Shown: positions 49,628 through 58,069 of the stretch, piece after piece
Numbering within the stretch: the first letter of the stretch is position 1
Layout: every line of letters begins with the position of its first letter
From: Scandinavium vulneris_A
Lineage (GTDB): Bacteria; Pseudomonadota; Gammaproteobacteria; Enterobacterales; Enterobacteriaceae
Direction of reading: 5' to 3'
Assembly (NCBI GenBank): GCA_046518185.1
Contig: JBKGRZ010000005.1
Location: 248,001-312,000, forward strand
DNA: 64,000 nt
Notes under the pieces: generated by a model
What the model was told of the DNA's origin: nothing
What the model saw: only the letters and a program-made list of their open reading frames with translations
The model's database searches: none
Position numbers and translations under genes: made by a program

Positions 49628-50827
49628 ATGATAAACGTGGAGATGCTGTCCACCGGTGACGAAGTGCTGCATGGTCAAATTGTTGACACCAATGCGGCAT
49701 GGCTTGCCGATTACTTATTTACCCAGGGATTGCCGTTAACCCGGCGCAATACCGTTGGCGACAGCCTCGACGCACTGGTGTCGGTCCTGCGCGAACGCAG
49801 TCAACATGCCGATATTCTGATAGTCAATGGTGGCCTGGGGCCAACCAGTGACGATCTCAGCGCGCTGGCCGCCGCCACCGCCAAAGGGGAAGGGCTGGTG
49901 CTGCACGAGGCATGGCTCACCCAGATGGAGAAATTCTTTAGCGAGCGCGGTCGGGTGATGGCCCCGAGCAACCGTAAGCAGGCGGAAATCCCCGCCAGCG
50001 CGGAAATGATTGATAACCCGGTCGGCACCGCCTGCGGTTTCGCGCTTCAGCTTAATCGCTGCCTGATGTTTTTCACCCCCGGCGTGCCGTCTGAATTCAA
50101 AGTGATGGTCACAGACCAGATCCTGCCGCGTCTGCGCGCGCGTTTTGCCCTGAGCGAACCGCCGCTGTGCCTGCGTTTAACCACCTTTGGTCGCTCTGAA
50201 AGCGACCTGGCGCAGCAGCTTGACCCGCTGGTTATGCCGCCGGGTGTCACTATGGGCTACCGCTCTTCGATGCCGATCATTGAACTCAAGCTGACCGGAC
50301 CGGCCTCGGAACGCGACGCGATGCTCGCCCTGTGGCCGGAAGTGCAAAAGGTCGCTGGCGACAGTCTGATTTTTGAGGGCACCGAAGGGCTGGCGGCGCA
50401 AATTGCGCGCACTCTGCAGGAAAGCACGCTGAGTATCACGCTTAGCGAGCAGTTCACTTCCGGGCTTATCGCGTTACAGCTGGGACGCGAAAACGCGCCG
50501 CTGCTGGCGAGTGAAGTCGTGCCCTGTCAGGAAGAGACCCTGGCGCAGACCGCGCACTGGACCGCAGAACGGCGGGTGAAACACTTTGCCGGGCTGGCGT
50601 TAGCCGTCAGTGGACTGGAGCAGGATCGTCTGAACTTCGCGCTCTCAACCCCGGAAGGCACCCATGCGCTGCAGGTGAAATTCAGCACCTCACGCCACAG
50701 TCTGGCCATACGCCAGGAAGTTTGCGCCATGATGGCGCTGAACCTTCTGCGTCGTTGGCTGCACGGGAAAGAGATGACCACCGAGCACGGCTGGGTGAAC
50801 GTCGTCGACACGTTATTCCTGCCGTAA
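49628..50827 (+). CDS. yfaY: YfaY, CinA-like protein
   Basis: A 399-residue protein of the CinA family (E. coli YfaY about 400). Residues about 1-170 form the MoaB/MogA-like domain with STGDEVLHGQIVDTNAAWLA and NGGLGPTSDD, the ADP-ribose pyrophosphatase (COG1058) part in relatives. The C-terminal part (about 240-399) aligns by position with the PncC-like NMN deamidase domain but lacks its usual conserved catalytic motif, so deamidase activity is unlikely. CinA of other bacteria is competence-linked; YfaY has no proven role. TAAGGAGAAAACG gives a strong ribosome site. It is convergent with glpC. Confidence 0.92.
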   Translation: MINVEMLSTGDEVLHGQIVDTNAAWLADYLFTQGLPLTRRNTVGDSLDALVSVLRERSQHADILIVNGGLGPTSDDLSALAAATAKGEGLVLHEAWLTQMEKFFSERGRVMAPSNRKQAEIPASAEMIDNPVGTACGFALQLNRCLMFFTPGVPSEFKVMVTDQILPRLRARFALSEPPLCLRLTTFGRSESDLAQQLDPLVMPPGVTMGYRSSMPIIELKLTGPASERDAMLALWPEVQKVAGDSLIFEGTEGLAAQIARTLQESTLSITLSEQFTSGLIALQLGRENAPLLASEVVPCQEETLAQTAHWTAERRVKHFAGLALAVSGLEQDRLNFALSTPEGTHALQVKFSTSRHSLAIRQEVCAMMALNLLRRWLHGKEMTTEHGWVNVVDTLFLP

Positions 50828-50840
50828 ATTCTGCCCTTGA

Positions 50841-52040
50841 TTAGTTTGGCATGATTAACGCCTGCGCCAGCAGGCTGATCGGATGTTCACAGCGTTTGCT
50901 TGTGGACATCTCGATTTGCCATTTGCAGGTTTCGCAGTCGGTTACCACCAGGTCTGCGCCGCTGTCTTCAATCTGACGAAACAGCGGGGCGCCTATCGCC
51001 TGCGAGGTATCGTAGTTTTCCGCTTTAAAGCCGTAGGTTCCGGCAATGCCGCAGCACTGCGAATCCAGCACGATCACTTCCAATTCCGGGATCTGACGCA
51101 GCAGTTCAAGGGTATATATCGCCCAGCCCATTTTCTCCATGTGACAAGGTGTGTGATACACCACTTTCAGCGGCAGACGGCGCAACGGTAGCTGTTTCCC
51201 GGCATCCAGCTGTTTCCACAGCCAGCGGGTGGCCAGTTCAATATGGTCGCGCACGTCGTGGTTATCGATATCCAGCAGATGCGGATATTCATCGCGCAGG
51301 GTGAAGGTGCAGGTGGAGGAGGTGGCAATCGCCGGGAGCTGTTTTTCCACCACCGCTTTACGCAGTGAGGCGGTGTTGACCTGCGCCTGTTTGCGCGCTT
51401 TGTCGATAAATCCGTTGGCGATCAGCGGCACGCCGCAGCACTTCTCTTTTTCCAGCAGTTGCACGCCAATATCGAGTGCGTTGAGCACCTTGAGCAAATC
51501 TTTGCCGAGCTGCGGGTTGTTGTAGTTGACATAGCAGCCATGGAAAAATGCCACCTGCTCGGGATACTGTGCCTGCTGCTTCGCCACCTGGCGATACCAG
51601 CGTCGGAAGGTGCCCGAGCCGTATTTCGGCAGGGTGCGGCGATGATCAATTTTCAGCACGCTGTCGAGCAGGCGGCGAACCGGTTTCAGTCCGGTGGTGG
51701 CATTAACGATCGGCGCGAACGGCGTCGAGAGGGTGCCCATTAAATCGGTGTGGCTGAGGATGGCATCGCGCAGGGTCGGTTTCTGCTGGCTGAACTGCGC
51801 CCGGGCGCGCTGGATAATATCGCCGATCCTGACGTCTGACGGGCAGGCAACCTCGCAGCGTTTACAGTTGATGCAGTATTTCAGCGCCTCGTCGTACAGC
51901 GCGCCGTCTTTCAGACGCAGACGCTCGCCGTCTGGCCCGGCCTGTTTCGGGCCAGGATAGCGCGGGTTCGCACGGCTGACCGGACAGGCGGTGGTGCAGA
52001 CGGTGCATTTGATGCAGCTTTCAAAACGGGTATCACTCAT
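50841..52040 (-). CDS. glpC: Anaerobic glycerol-3-phosphate dehydrogenase subunit C
   Basis: A 399-residue membrane-associated iron-sulfur subunit (E. coli 396). Two 4Fe-4S motifs are at the N-terminus (CIKCTVCTTACP, about 9-20, and CINCKRCEVACPSD, about 56-69). Two CCG (Cys-Cys-Gly) domains follow, with KCCGVPL near 199 and QCCGIAG near 328. It anchors the GlpAB dimer and passes electrons from glycerol 3-phosphate to menaquinone in anaerobic respiration. It overlaps the end of glpB by 4 bases. Confidence 0.97.
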   Translation of the reverse strand: MSDTRFESCIKCTVCTTACPVSRANPRYPGPKQAGPDGERLRLKDGALYDEALKYCINCKRCEVACPSDVRIGDIIQRARAQFSQQKPTLRDAILSHTDLMGTLSTPFAPIVNATTGLKPVRRLLDSVLKIDHRRTLPKYGSGTFRRWYRQVAKQQAQYPEQVAFFHGCYVNYNNPQLGKDLLKVLNALDIGVQLLEKEKCCGVPLIANGFIDKARKQAQVNTASLRKAVVEKQLPAIATSSTCTFTLRDEYPHLLDIDNHDVRDHIELATRWLWKQLDAGKQLPLRRLPLKVVYHTPCHMEKMGWAIYTLELLRQIPELEVIVLDSQCCGIAGTYGFKAENYDTSQAIGAPLFRQIEDSGADLVVTDCETCKWQIEMSTSKRCEHPISLLAQALIMPN

Positions 52041-53287
52041 GGCTGACCTCCGGCGAGTTCGGCAATCTGGCGGGCGACGTGCAGGGCTGTGACGGCGCTA
52101 ACGCCCCCGGCGCAGCCCTGCGTAATGCCGTCAAACCCGCCCAGCACGCCGCCAATGGCAAACAGGTTATCGAAGCGTTTACCGTCACGCAGCGCGCGCA
52201 GCGAGGTATCCGTCTGCACGCCAAAACGCTGCCACGGCTGCGGTTCGAAGAAATCGCGTCGGGTCCAGCTTTCGCGTGGGGCGGATTGCAGCACGTCCAG
52301 CCCCAGTAGCGGTTCGAACACGCCTTCCCGGCTGGCAATCAGCCCATTGCTAAAGAAGCTGCCGCTGGCCAGCACCGCAAAACGGGTGCGCAGCGGGACG
52401 TCGCCATGGTTGCGTGTAGAGATGGCACTGATGTTTTGCCCGTCGTGGATAATATCGGTCACTGCATCTCCGGCCAGCCACACCCCGCCATTTTTAACGA
52501 ACTGGCGTTGTAGCAACGTATGCAGTCGGATACCCGGCACCGACGGCGGCAGCGTGGGCAGCAACGCCACCGGACAGGGCAGGGTTTCATTCAGCCAGTG
52601 CCACAGGCCGTTATCCTGTAATCCGAAACAGGCGGGCAGCAGCAGTCGATCGTATTCGCTGGCCAGCGGCAGCAGCGCAGCATGGAGGCTACGCCACTGT
52701 TCACCGTCGTCGAGCATCCGCGCCAGATTCACCGAGCGGAATTCAGAGGCGTTGTCGCGCAGGACATCCAGCTGCGGGAGCGCAATCTCTAGCGCTTCGA
52801 CGTTGACGCCGGTCTGGCGTAAAGAGGCAGCCACCAAATGGGGCTGGAAATCGATAAATCCGCTGATACCGACCACCGCAATCCGTTCCCCTTGCTGCGG
52901 GGCGAGGGCGATATCCGGCGGCGTGAGCCATGCCTGGCGCAGGGTGCCAATCGGTGTAATACGCCGATGCGGCTGGTCGACCTGGCCCAGCAAGGCGATA
53001 CCGCACTCGGCCAGCAGCGTTTCGGTTTGACACGCATAGTCGAGCACCGCGCTTTTACCGAGCAGGCTGTAAGGATGAATCGGCTCTTCTGCGCTCAGGG
53101 TGTCGAGCGCCTCTGCCAAAGTCTGTGGCGCGGCGTGAGCCAGTAAATCGAGCGAGCCGGAGGAGAAATGCAGCCCGCTCTGACCCCGGCTGATAATGGC
53201 GGGGCGTAATCCTTGCCGGGTGAGCGACAGCCCGCAGAGTAAACCCGCCAGTCCGCCGCCGATGATGACGGTATCAAATTTCATCAT
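52037..53287 (-). CDS. glpB: Anaerobic glycerol-3-phosphate dehydrogenase subunit B
   Basis: A 416-residue flavoprotein subunit (E. coli 419). The N-terminal Rossmann motif is FDTVIIGGGLAGLLCG (from about residue 4), and the C-terminal FAIGGVLGGFDGITQGCAGG closes the nucleotide site. It forms the soluble catalytic pair with GlpA. Two adjacent ATGs (53287 and 53284) follow AGGAAC; E. coli starts at the equivalent of 53284. The open frame extends another 23 codons upstream, inside glpA, without homology. It overlaps both glpA and glpC, so the three genes are translationally coupled. Confidence 0.95.
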   Translation of the reverse strand: MMKFDTVIIGGGLAGLLCGLSLTRQGLRPAIISRGQSGLHFSSGSLDLLAHAAPQTLAEALDTLSAEEPIHPYSLLGKSAVLDYACQTETLLAECGIALLGQVDQPHRRITPIGTLRQAWLTPPDIALAPQQGERIAVVGISGFIDFQPHLVAASLRQTGVNVEALEIALPQLDVLRDNASEFRSVNLARMLDDGEQWRSLHAALLPLASEYDRLLLPACFGLQDNGLWHWLNETLPCPVALLPTLPPSVPGIRLHTLLQRQFVKNGGVWLAGDAVTDIIHDGQNISAISTRNHGDVPLRTRFAVLASGSFFSNGLIASREGVFEPLLGLDVLQSAPRESWTRRDFFEPQPWQRFGVQTDTSLRALRDGKRFDNLFAIGGVLGGFDGITQGCAGGVSAVTALHVARQIAELAGGQP

Positions 53288-54902
53288 GATGTTCCTTTTC
53301 CAGACCGCACAATCCCTGCCATACCCAGCGGGTAAATTCGCTTTCGCGTAACGCATCGCCCCAGGCGATGGGCTGCACGCCCTGCCAGCGCTCGTTGAGG
53401 AATTCGGACAGTTGATTTAGCGACTGCGCGGGGGTCGTAACCTGATAGCGGTGCAACAGGGCGGCGGCGCGACAGGCGCACAGTTCTCCCTGACAGGTGC
53501 CCATGCCCACGCGGGTACGGCGGCGCAAATCGAGCAGATTTTTCACCGCCAGATTTTCGACCGCGTACTGCACTTCTCCGGCGGTCACCGCCTCGCATTC
53601 ACAGACCAGGCTGCGGTGCAGGCGTGAATCGCCGAGCCAGGCGGGGGTTCTGTCACCATGACGATAAATGGCCGAACCGCGCAGCGGGGCGGGAAGGGAG
53701 ATAATTTTATGCAGTGATTTTTCAGTCGGTTCCTGCGAGCCTGGCAACGGCGTCTCTGCGGTGGTGCAGGCCATAGTGCGATTAAGCTTGCGACACACTG
53801 CGTCGGTGGCCATTTCAGCCATCAGACGATAGGTCATCAGCTTACCGCCGGTGATGGTGATGAACCCTTCCAGGCCATCGCGTGCGGCGTGGTCAAGCAG
53901 CACGATGCCACGGCTGACGTTGCGCCCGCTTGGGTCATCATCGCTGGCAACCAGCGGACGTACCCCGCAGTAGGCGCGCAGAATACGGCTGGTGGCGATC
54001 GCCGGGGCCAGTTTTTCGCCTTCACGCAGCAGAATATCCACTTCGGCAGCCGTCACCCGGTTGCAGTCGATGTCGCGATAATCAATGTGCGTGGAGGTGG
54101 TGCCGATCAGCGAAATCGTATCTCCGGGCACCAGAATGTCAGCATCGGCCGGTTTGCGGCAGCGGTTAATCACGTGTTGGTTAATACGATGGTCGAAAAT
54201 GAGCAGCGACCCTTTGGCCGGGAACATGCGCACGCTCAGCTCGGCGTATTCGGCGATGCGCTGCCCCCAGATCCCACCCGCGTTGACCACCACCTGGGCA
54301 TAAAGCTGTTGGCTGGTGTGTCGCGTGCGGTCCCAGACGTTCACCCCGCAGATGCGTTCGCCCTGACGAATCAGCCCCGTGACTTCGCAGCCGGTGCGGA
54401 TCACGGCCCCGTGCTCGCGGGCATCCAGCATGTTGGCAGCGGTGAGGCGGAAAGGATCGACGGTGCCATCAGGCACTTTTACCGCACCAACCAAATTCGG
54501 GTTCACCGCAGGTTCCATCGCCAGCGCCTGCGCCCGAGTCAGTGGCTGAGCATCAATGTTTGCCGCGAGGCAGGCCTCGATAAAGGTGTGCTGATAGTCC
54601 AGCGAATCTTCCGGTAGGGTGATGAACAGACCTTCCGTCGCGTCGGTGCAGTGGCGGGCGATGCGTTTCAGGATGGCGTTTTCCGCGATGCACTCGCGGG
54701 CAGATTCCGGATCGGTCACCGCATAACGCGCCCCGCTATGCAACAGGCCATGATTGCGTCCCGTGGCTCCGGTGGCGATATCGTCGCGCTCAACCAGAAT
54801 GGCCTTCAGGCCACGGCGGGCGCAGTCGCGGGCTATTCCGGCTCCGGTGGCACCGCCGCCGATCACTATCACATCGGCTTCACTGACCGTGGAAAGAGTC
54901 AT
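53274..54902 (-). CDS. glpA: Anaerobic glycerol-3-phosphate dehydrogenase subunit A
   Basis: A 542-residue FAD-dependent dehydrogenase, the exact length of E. coli GlpA, oxidising glycerol 3-phosphate to dihydroxyacetone phosphate. The FAD-binding motif VIVIGGGATGAGIARDCARR is at about 10-29, followed by the DAO fold. The C-terminal BFD-like domain has four cysteines in VCECEAVTAGEV and MGTCQGELCACRAAA (about 428-470) for a 2Fe-2S cluster. First gene of glpABC, divergent from glpT. In E. coli the operon is induced by glycerol 3-phosphate through GlpR and by FNR/ArcA without oxygen. Confidence 0.97.
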   Translation of the reverse strand: MTLSTVSEADVIVIGGGATGAGIARDCARRGLKAILVERDDIATGATGRNHGLLHSGARYAVTDPESARECIAENAILKRIARHCTDATEGLFITLPEDSLDYQHTFIEACLAANIDAQPLTRAQALAMEPAVNPNLVGAVKVPDGTVDPFRLTAANMLDAREHGAVIRTGCEVTGLIRQGERICGVNVWDRTRHTSQQLYAQVVVNAGGIWGQRIAEYAELSVRMFPAKGSLLIFDHRINQHVINRCRKPADADILVPGDTISLIGTTSTHIDYRDIDCNRVTAAEVDILLREGEKLAPAIATSRILRAYCGVRPLVASDDDPSGRNVSRGIVLLDHAARDGLEGFITITGGKLMTYRLMAEMATDAVCRKLNRTMACTTAETPLPGSQEPTEKSLHKIISLPAPLRGSAIYRHGDRTPAWLGDSRLHRSLVCECEAVTAGEVQYAVENLAVKNLLDLRRRTRVGMGTCQGELCACRAAALLHRYQVTTPAQSLNQLSEFLNERWQGVQPIAWGDALRESEFTRWVWQGLCGLEKEHHDEI

Positions 54903-55163
54903 GCTATTCCCTCAATGTTCGTTTTATTCCATTAAGCCACAACAAAACTGTGGTTTGTTTGATTGCGAGCATATTCGAGCATAAAACGAAAATGAAACGT
55001 GATTCCGTGCTCAAAATGGAATCTGTGTCATAAATCTGTAACATTTTGTGCGACATTTCACAGTACAGGGTCAACACTTTGCCTACCATCCAGCCGCAGA
55101 TAAGTATGGCGAGCGCACCGCCCCGGTGAGACTCGCCTGATAATGATGGTCACGGAGGCGACT
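54903..55163. promoter_or_regulatory. Divergent control region glpA / glpT
   Basis: A 261-base region. TGTGC-GACATT-TCACA at 55047-55062 matches the CRP consensus at 9 of 10 positions. ATGTTCG at 54915-54921 is a half-match to the GlpR operator (ATGTTCG...CGAACAT), and further degenerate repeats occur around 54960-54995. CRP and GlpR are known to act on this region in E. coli; exact GlpR operators here are uncertain. Confidence 0.6.
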
Positions 55164-56519
55164 ATGCTCAGTATTTTCAAACCTGCCGCGCACACGGCGA
55201 GACTGCCGGATGCGCAGATCGATTCGCACTATCGCCGCTTGCGGTGGCAAATTTTCCTCGGGATTTTCTTCGGCTATGCGGCGTACTACCTGGTGCGCAA
55301 AAACTTCGCGTTAGCCATGCCGTATCTGATTGAACAGGGGTTCTCGCGCGGTGATTTGGGCTTCGCGCTGTCGGGGATTTCCATCGCCTACGGTTTCTCT
55401 AAATTCATTATGGGCTCGGTCTCTGACCGCTCGAATCCACGCATCTTTTTACCTGCCGGGCTGATCCTTGCGGCGGCGGTGATGCTGTTTATGGGCTTTG
55501 TGCCGTGGGCGACGTCGAGCATCATGATTATGTTCGGGCTGCTGTTTGTCTGTGGCTGGTTCCAGGGCATGGGCTGGCCGCCGTGCGGACGCACCATGGT
55601 TCACTGGTGGTCGCAGAAAGAGCGGGGCGGAATTGTGTCGGTGTGGAACTGCGCGCATAACGTTGGTGGTGGTCTGCCGCCGCTGCTGTTCCTGCTGGGG
55701 ATGGCATGGTTTAACGACTGGCATGCGGCGCTGTATATGCCTGCATTTGGCGCGATCCTGGTGGCGATTATTGCCTTTGCTCTGATGCGCGATACCCCGC
55801 AGTCCTGCGGTTTGCCGCCTATTGAAGAGTACAAAAACGATTACCCGGACGACTACAGTGAGAAGAACGAAGAGGAACTGACCGCCAAGCAGATTTTCAT
55901 GCAGTACGTGCTGCCGAATAAACTGCTGTGGTATATCGCGGTCGCCAACGTGTTCGTGTATCTGCTGCGTTACGGCATTCTCGACTGGTCCCCGACCTAC
56001 CTGAAAGAAGTGAAGCATTTCGCGCTGGATAAATCATCCTGGGCCTACTTCCTGTATGAATACGCGGGGATCCCGGGCACGCTGCTATGCGGCTGGATGT
56101 CGGACAAAGTTTTCAGTGGAAATCGCGGGGCGACCGGGGTGTTCTTTATGATTCTGGTAACCATTGCGACCATTGTTTACTGGCTCAACCCGCCGGGTAA
56201 TCCGGGGGTGGATATGGCCTGTATGATTATTATCGGCTTCCTGATTTACGGTCCGGTGATGCTGATTGGTCTGCACGCCCTGGAACTGGCACCGAAGAAA
56301 GCGGCTGGCACGGCAGCCGGGTTTACCGGGCTGTTTGGCTATCTTGGTGGTTCCGTCGCGGCGAGCGCCATCGTCGGGTATACCGTCGATTTCTTCGGCT
56401 GGGATGGCGGCTTTATGGTGATGATCGGCGGCAGCATTCTGGCGGTGGTTTTACTGCTGGTGGTGATGGTCGGCGAGCGCAAACATCATCGGGAAATACA
56501 GGCGAAACGCGGGAGTTGA
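55164..56519 (+). CDS. glpT: Glycerol-3-phosphate/phosphate antiporter GlpT
   Basis: A 451-residue inner-membrane carrier of the organophosphate:phosphate antiporter branch of the major facilitator superfamily (E. coli 452), with twelve helices. The two substrate arginines of E. coli (Arg45 and Arg269) have matches in AAYYLVRKNFALAMP (about 38-52) and VYLLRYGILDW (about 265-275). It also imports fosfomycin in relatives. ATG 55164 has GGAGG 5 bases upstream and begins MLSIFKPA as in E. coli. In E. coli and Salmonella glpQ follows in the same operon; here a REP element and yfaE follow, so glpQ is missing. Confidence 0.96.
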   Translation: MLSIFKPAAHTARLPDAQIDSHYRRLRWQIFLGIFFGYAAYYLVRKNFALAMPYLIEQGFSRGDLGFALSGISIAYGFSKFIMGSVSDRSNPRIFLPAGLILAAAVMLFMGFVPWATSSIMIMFGLLFVCGWFQGMGWPPCGRTMVHWWSQKERGGIVSVWNCAHNVGGGLPPLLFLLGMAWFNDWHAALYMPAFGAILVAIIAFALMRDTPQSCGLPPIEEYKNDYPDDYSEKNEEELTAKQIFMQYVLPNKLLWYIAVANVFVYLLRYGILDWSPTYLKEVKHFALDKSSWAYFLYEYAGIPGTLLCGWMSDKVFSGNRGATGVFFMILVTIATIVYWLNPPGNPGVDMACMIIIGFLIYGPVMLIGLHALELAPKKAAGTAAGFTGLFGYLGGSVAASAIVGYTVDFFGWDGGFMVMIGGSILAVVLLLVVMVGERKHHREIQAKRGS

Positions 56520-56527
56520 GTTTTAGC

Positions 56528-56561
56528 GCCCGGTGGAGGCTATATGCCTTACCGGGCCTAC
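56528..56561. repeat. REP element after glpT
   Basis: GCCCGGTGGAGGC at the left pairs with GCCTTACCGGGC on the right, ending CCTAC, the usual REP pattern. A degenerate inverted partner (GTAGGCCCTGCAAG, 56570-56583) follows. It lies between convergent glpT and yfaE, where inaA and glpQ are found in K-12. Confidence 0.8.
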
Positions 56562-56586
56562 TTGTCCCGTAGGCCCTGCAAGACAA

Positions 56587-56841
56587 TTACATCTCGATTT
56601 CAATATCGCCTTTGGCGCGACAGCAGCAGGGCAGAATTTCACCGTGCTGTATGAACGCCAGTGGCTCGGTCAGCCAGTCGACCTGGCCGGAAACCAACCG
56701 GCAACGGCAGGAGCCGCAATAGCCTTCCCGGCATTGAAACTCAACCGCCACATTGTGCGACTCCAGCGCCACCAGTAACGAAGGATGTTCTTCCTGACAC
56801 ACTAACTCGGTGCCAGTCAGACGAAGGGTCACGCGGCTCAT
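56587..56841 (-). CDS. yfaE: YfaE, 2Fe-2S ferredoxin for ribonucleotide reductase maintenance
   Basis: An 84-residue plant-type ferredoxin (E. coli 84). Cluster ligands are Cys38, Cys43 and Cys46 in CREGYCGSC, with the fourth in the LPCCCRAKGD segment near residue 73. In E. coli YfaE reduces the diiron centre of NrdB and so helps make and keep the tyrosyl radical. Its start overlaps the nrdB stop by one base (TGATG), as in the nrdAB-yfaE operon. Confidence 0.95.
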   Translation of the reverse strand: MSRVTLRLTGTELVCQEEHPSLLVALESHNVAVEFQCREGYCGSCRCRLVSGQVDWLTEPLAFIQHGEILPCCCRAKGDIEIEM

Positions 56842-57971
56842 CAGAGCTGGAAGTTGCTCAGGTCGTCGGCATCGACATTGGAATCAATTTGACCGACCAG
56901 ATACGAGCTGACTTCTACTTCCTGCGGCGCCACCTGCACGTTATCGGACACCAGCCAGGTGTTGATCCATGGAATAGGGTTAGAGCGCGTCTGGAACGGC
57001 AGATCCAGGCCCACCGCTTGCATACGGATGTTGGTGATGTACTCAATGTACTGGCACAGAATGTCTTTGTTCAGACCAATCATCGAACCGTCGCGGAACA
57101 GGTATTCTGCCCACTCTTTTTCCTGCTGCGCCGCCAGCACGAACAGGTCATAACACTCCTGTTTGCACTCTTCGGCAATCTCTGCCATTTCCGGGTCGTC
57201 CTGGCCGGAGCGCAGCAGATTCAGCATGTGCTGGGTGCCGGTCAGGTGCAGAGCTTCATCGCGGGCGATCAGGCGAATAATTTTGGCGTTGCCTTCCATC
57301 AGCTTACGTTCAGCGAATGCAAACGAGCAGGCGAAGCTGACGTAGAAGCGAATCGCTTCCAGCGCGTTGACGCTCATCAGGCACAGATACAGTTTCTTTT
57401 TCAACTCGTGCAGGTTCACGGTCACGGTTTTGCCGTTAACGTGGTGCGTACCTTCACCCAGCAGATGCCAGTAGCTGGTCAGTTCGATCAGCGAGTCGTA
57501 GTAATGGGAGATCCCTTCAGCACGCTTTTGGATTTGCTCGTTGGTCACGATGTCATCAAACACGGTCGCCGGATCGTTGACGATGTTACGGATGATATGA
57601 GTGTAAGAGCGCGAGTGAATGGTTTCTGAAAATGCCCAGGTTTCCACCCAGGTTTCCAGTTCCGGGATAGAAATCAGCGGCAGCAGCGCTACGTTTGGAC
57701 TACGACCCTGAATGGAGTCGAGCAGCGTCTGATACTTCAGGTTGCTGATGAAAATGTGCTTTTCATGGTCAGGCAGCGCCTGATAGTCGATACGGTCGCG
57801 GGACACGTCAACTTCTTCCGGACGCCAGAAGAAGGAGAGTTGCTTTTCAATCAGCTTTTCGAAGATGTCATATTTTTGCTGATCGTAGCGTGCCACGTTG
57901 ACCGGCTGGCCAAAGAACATCGGTTCCAGCAGCTGGTTATTTTTCGTCTGTGAAAAAGTGGTATAAGCCAT
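56841..57971 (-). CDS. nrdB: Class Ia ribonucleotide reductase, beta subunit NrdB
   Basis: A 376-residue ferritin-like radical subunit, same length as in E. coli. The diiron ligands and radical are visible: Asp85, Glu116 and His119 (TWAFSETIHSRSY), and Tyr123, which is Tyr122 in E. coli numbering without Met1; the second ligand set lies in SFACSFAFAERKLMEGNAKIIRLIARDEALHL (about 205-240). The C-terminal tail (SSYLVGQIDSNVDADDLSNFQL) docks onto NrdA. It is separated from nrdA by 98 bases that hold a REP pair, and it adjoins yfaE. Confidence 0.97.
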   Translation of the reverse strand: MAYTTFSQTKNNQLLEPMFFGQPVNVARYDQQKYDIFEKLIEKQLSFFWRPEEVDVSRDRIDYQALPDHEKHIFISNLKYQTLLDSIQGRSPNVALLPLISIPELETWVETWAFSETIHSRSYTHIIRNIVNDPATVFDDIVTNEQIQKRAEGISHYYDSLIELTSYWHLLGEGTHHVNGKTVTVNLHELKKKLYLCLMSVNALEAIRFYVSFACSFAFAERKLMEGNAKIIRLIARDEALHLTGTQHMLNLLRSGQDDPEMAEIAEECKQECYDLFVLAAQQEKEWAEYLFRDGSMIGLNKDILCQYIEYITNIRMQAVGLDLPFQTRSNPIPWINTWLVSDNVQVAPQEVEVSSYLVGQIDSNVDADDLSNFQL

Positions 57972-57996
57972 GAATGTGTCCTGTTGAGATTTTATT

Positions 57997-58062
57997 GCCC
58001 GGCGGCATATGAATGGCCGGGCCTACAAAATCGTAGGCCGGGTAAGCAGAGCGCCACCCGGC
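57997..58062. repeat. Pair of REP elements (BIME) between nrdA and nrdB
   Basis: GCCCGGCGGCAT...GGCCGGGCCTAC (57997-58026) is followed by the reverse orientation GTAGGCCGGGTAAGC...CCACCCGGC (58033-58062). Such a pair inside an operon can protect the upstream (nrdA) mRNA and adjust the ratio of the subunits. Confidence 0.88.
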
Positions 58063-58069
58063 AACTCGC

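Noticed and set aside
52089..53030. 313-codon plus-strand frame inside glpB
   Set aside because: Ser/Arg/Pro-rich antisense product, no domain, and glpB is well conserved.
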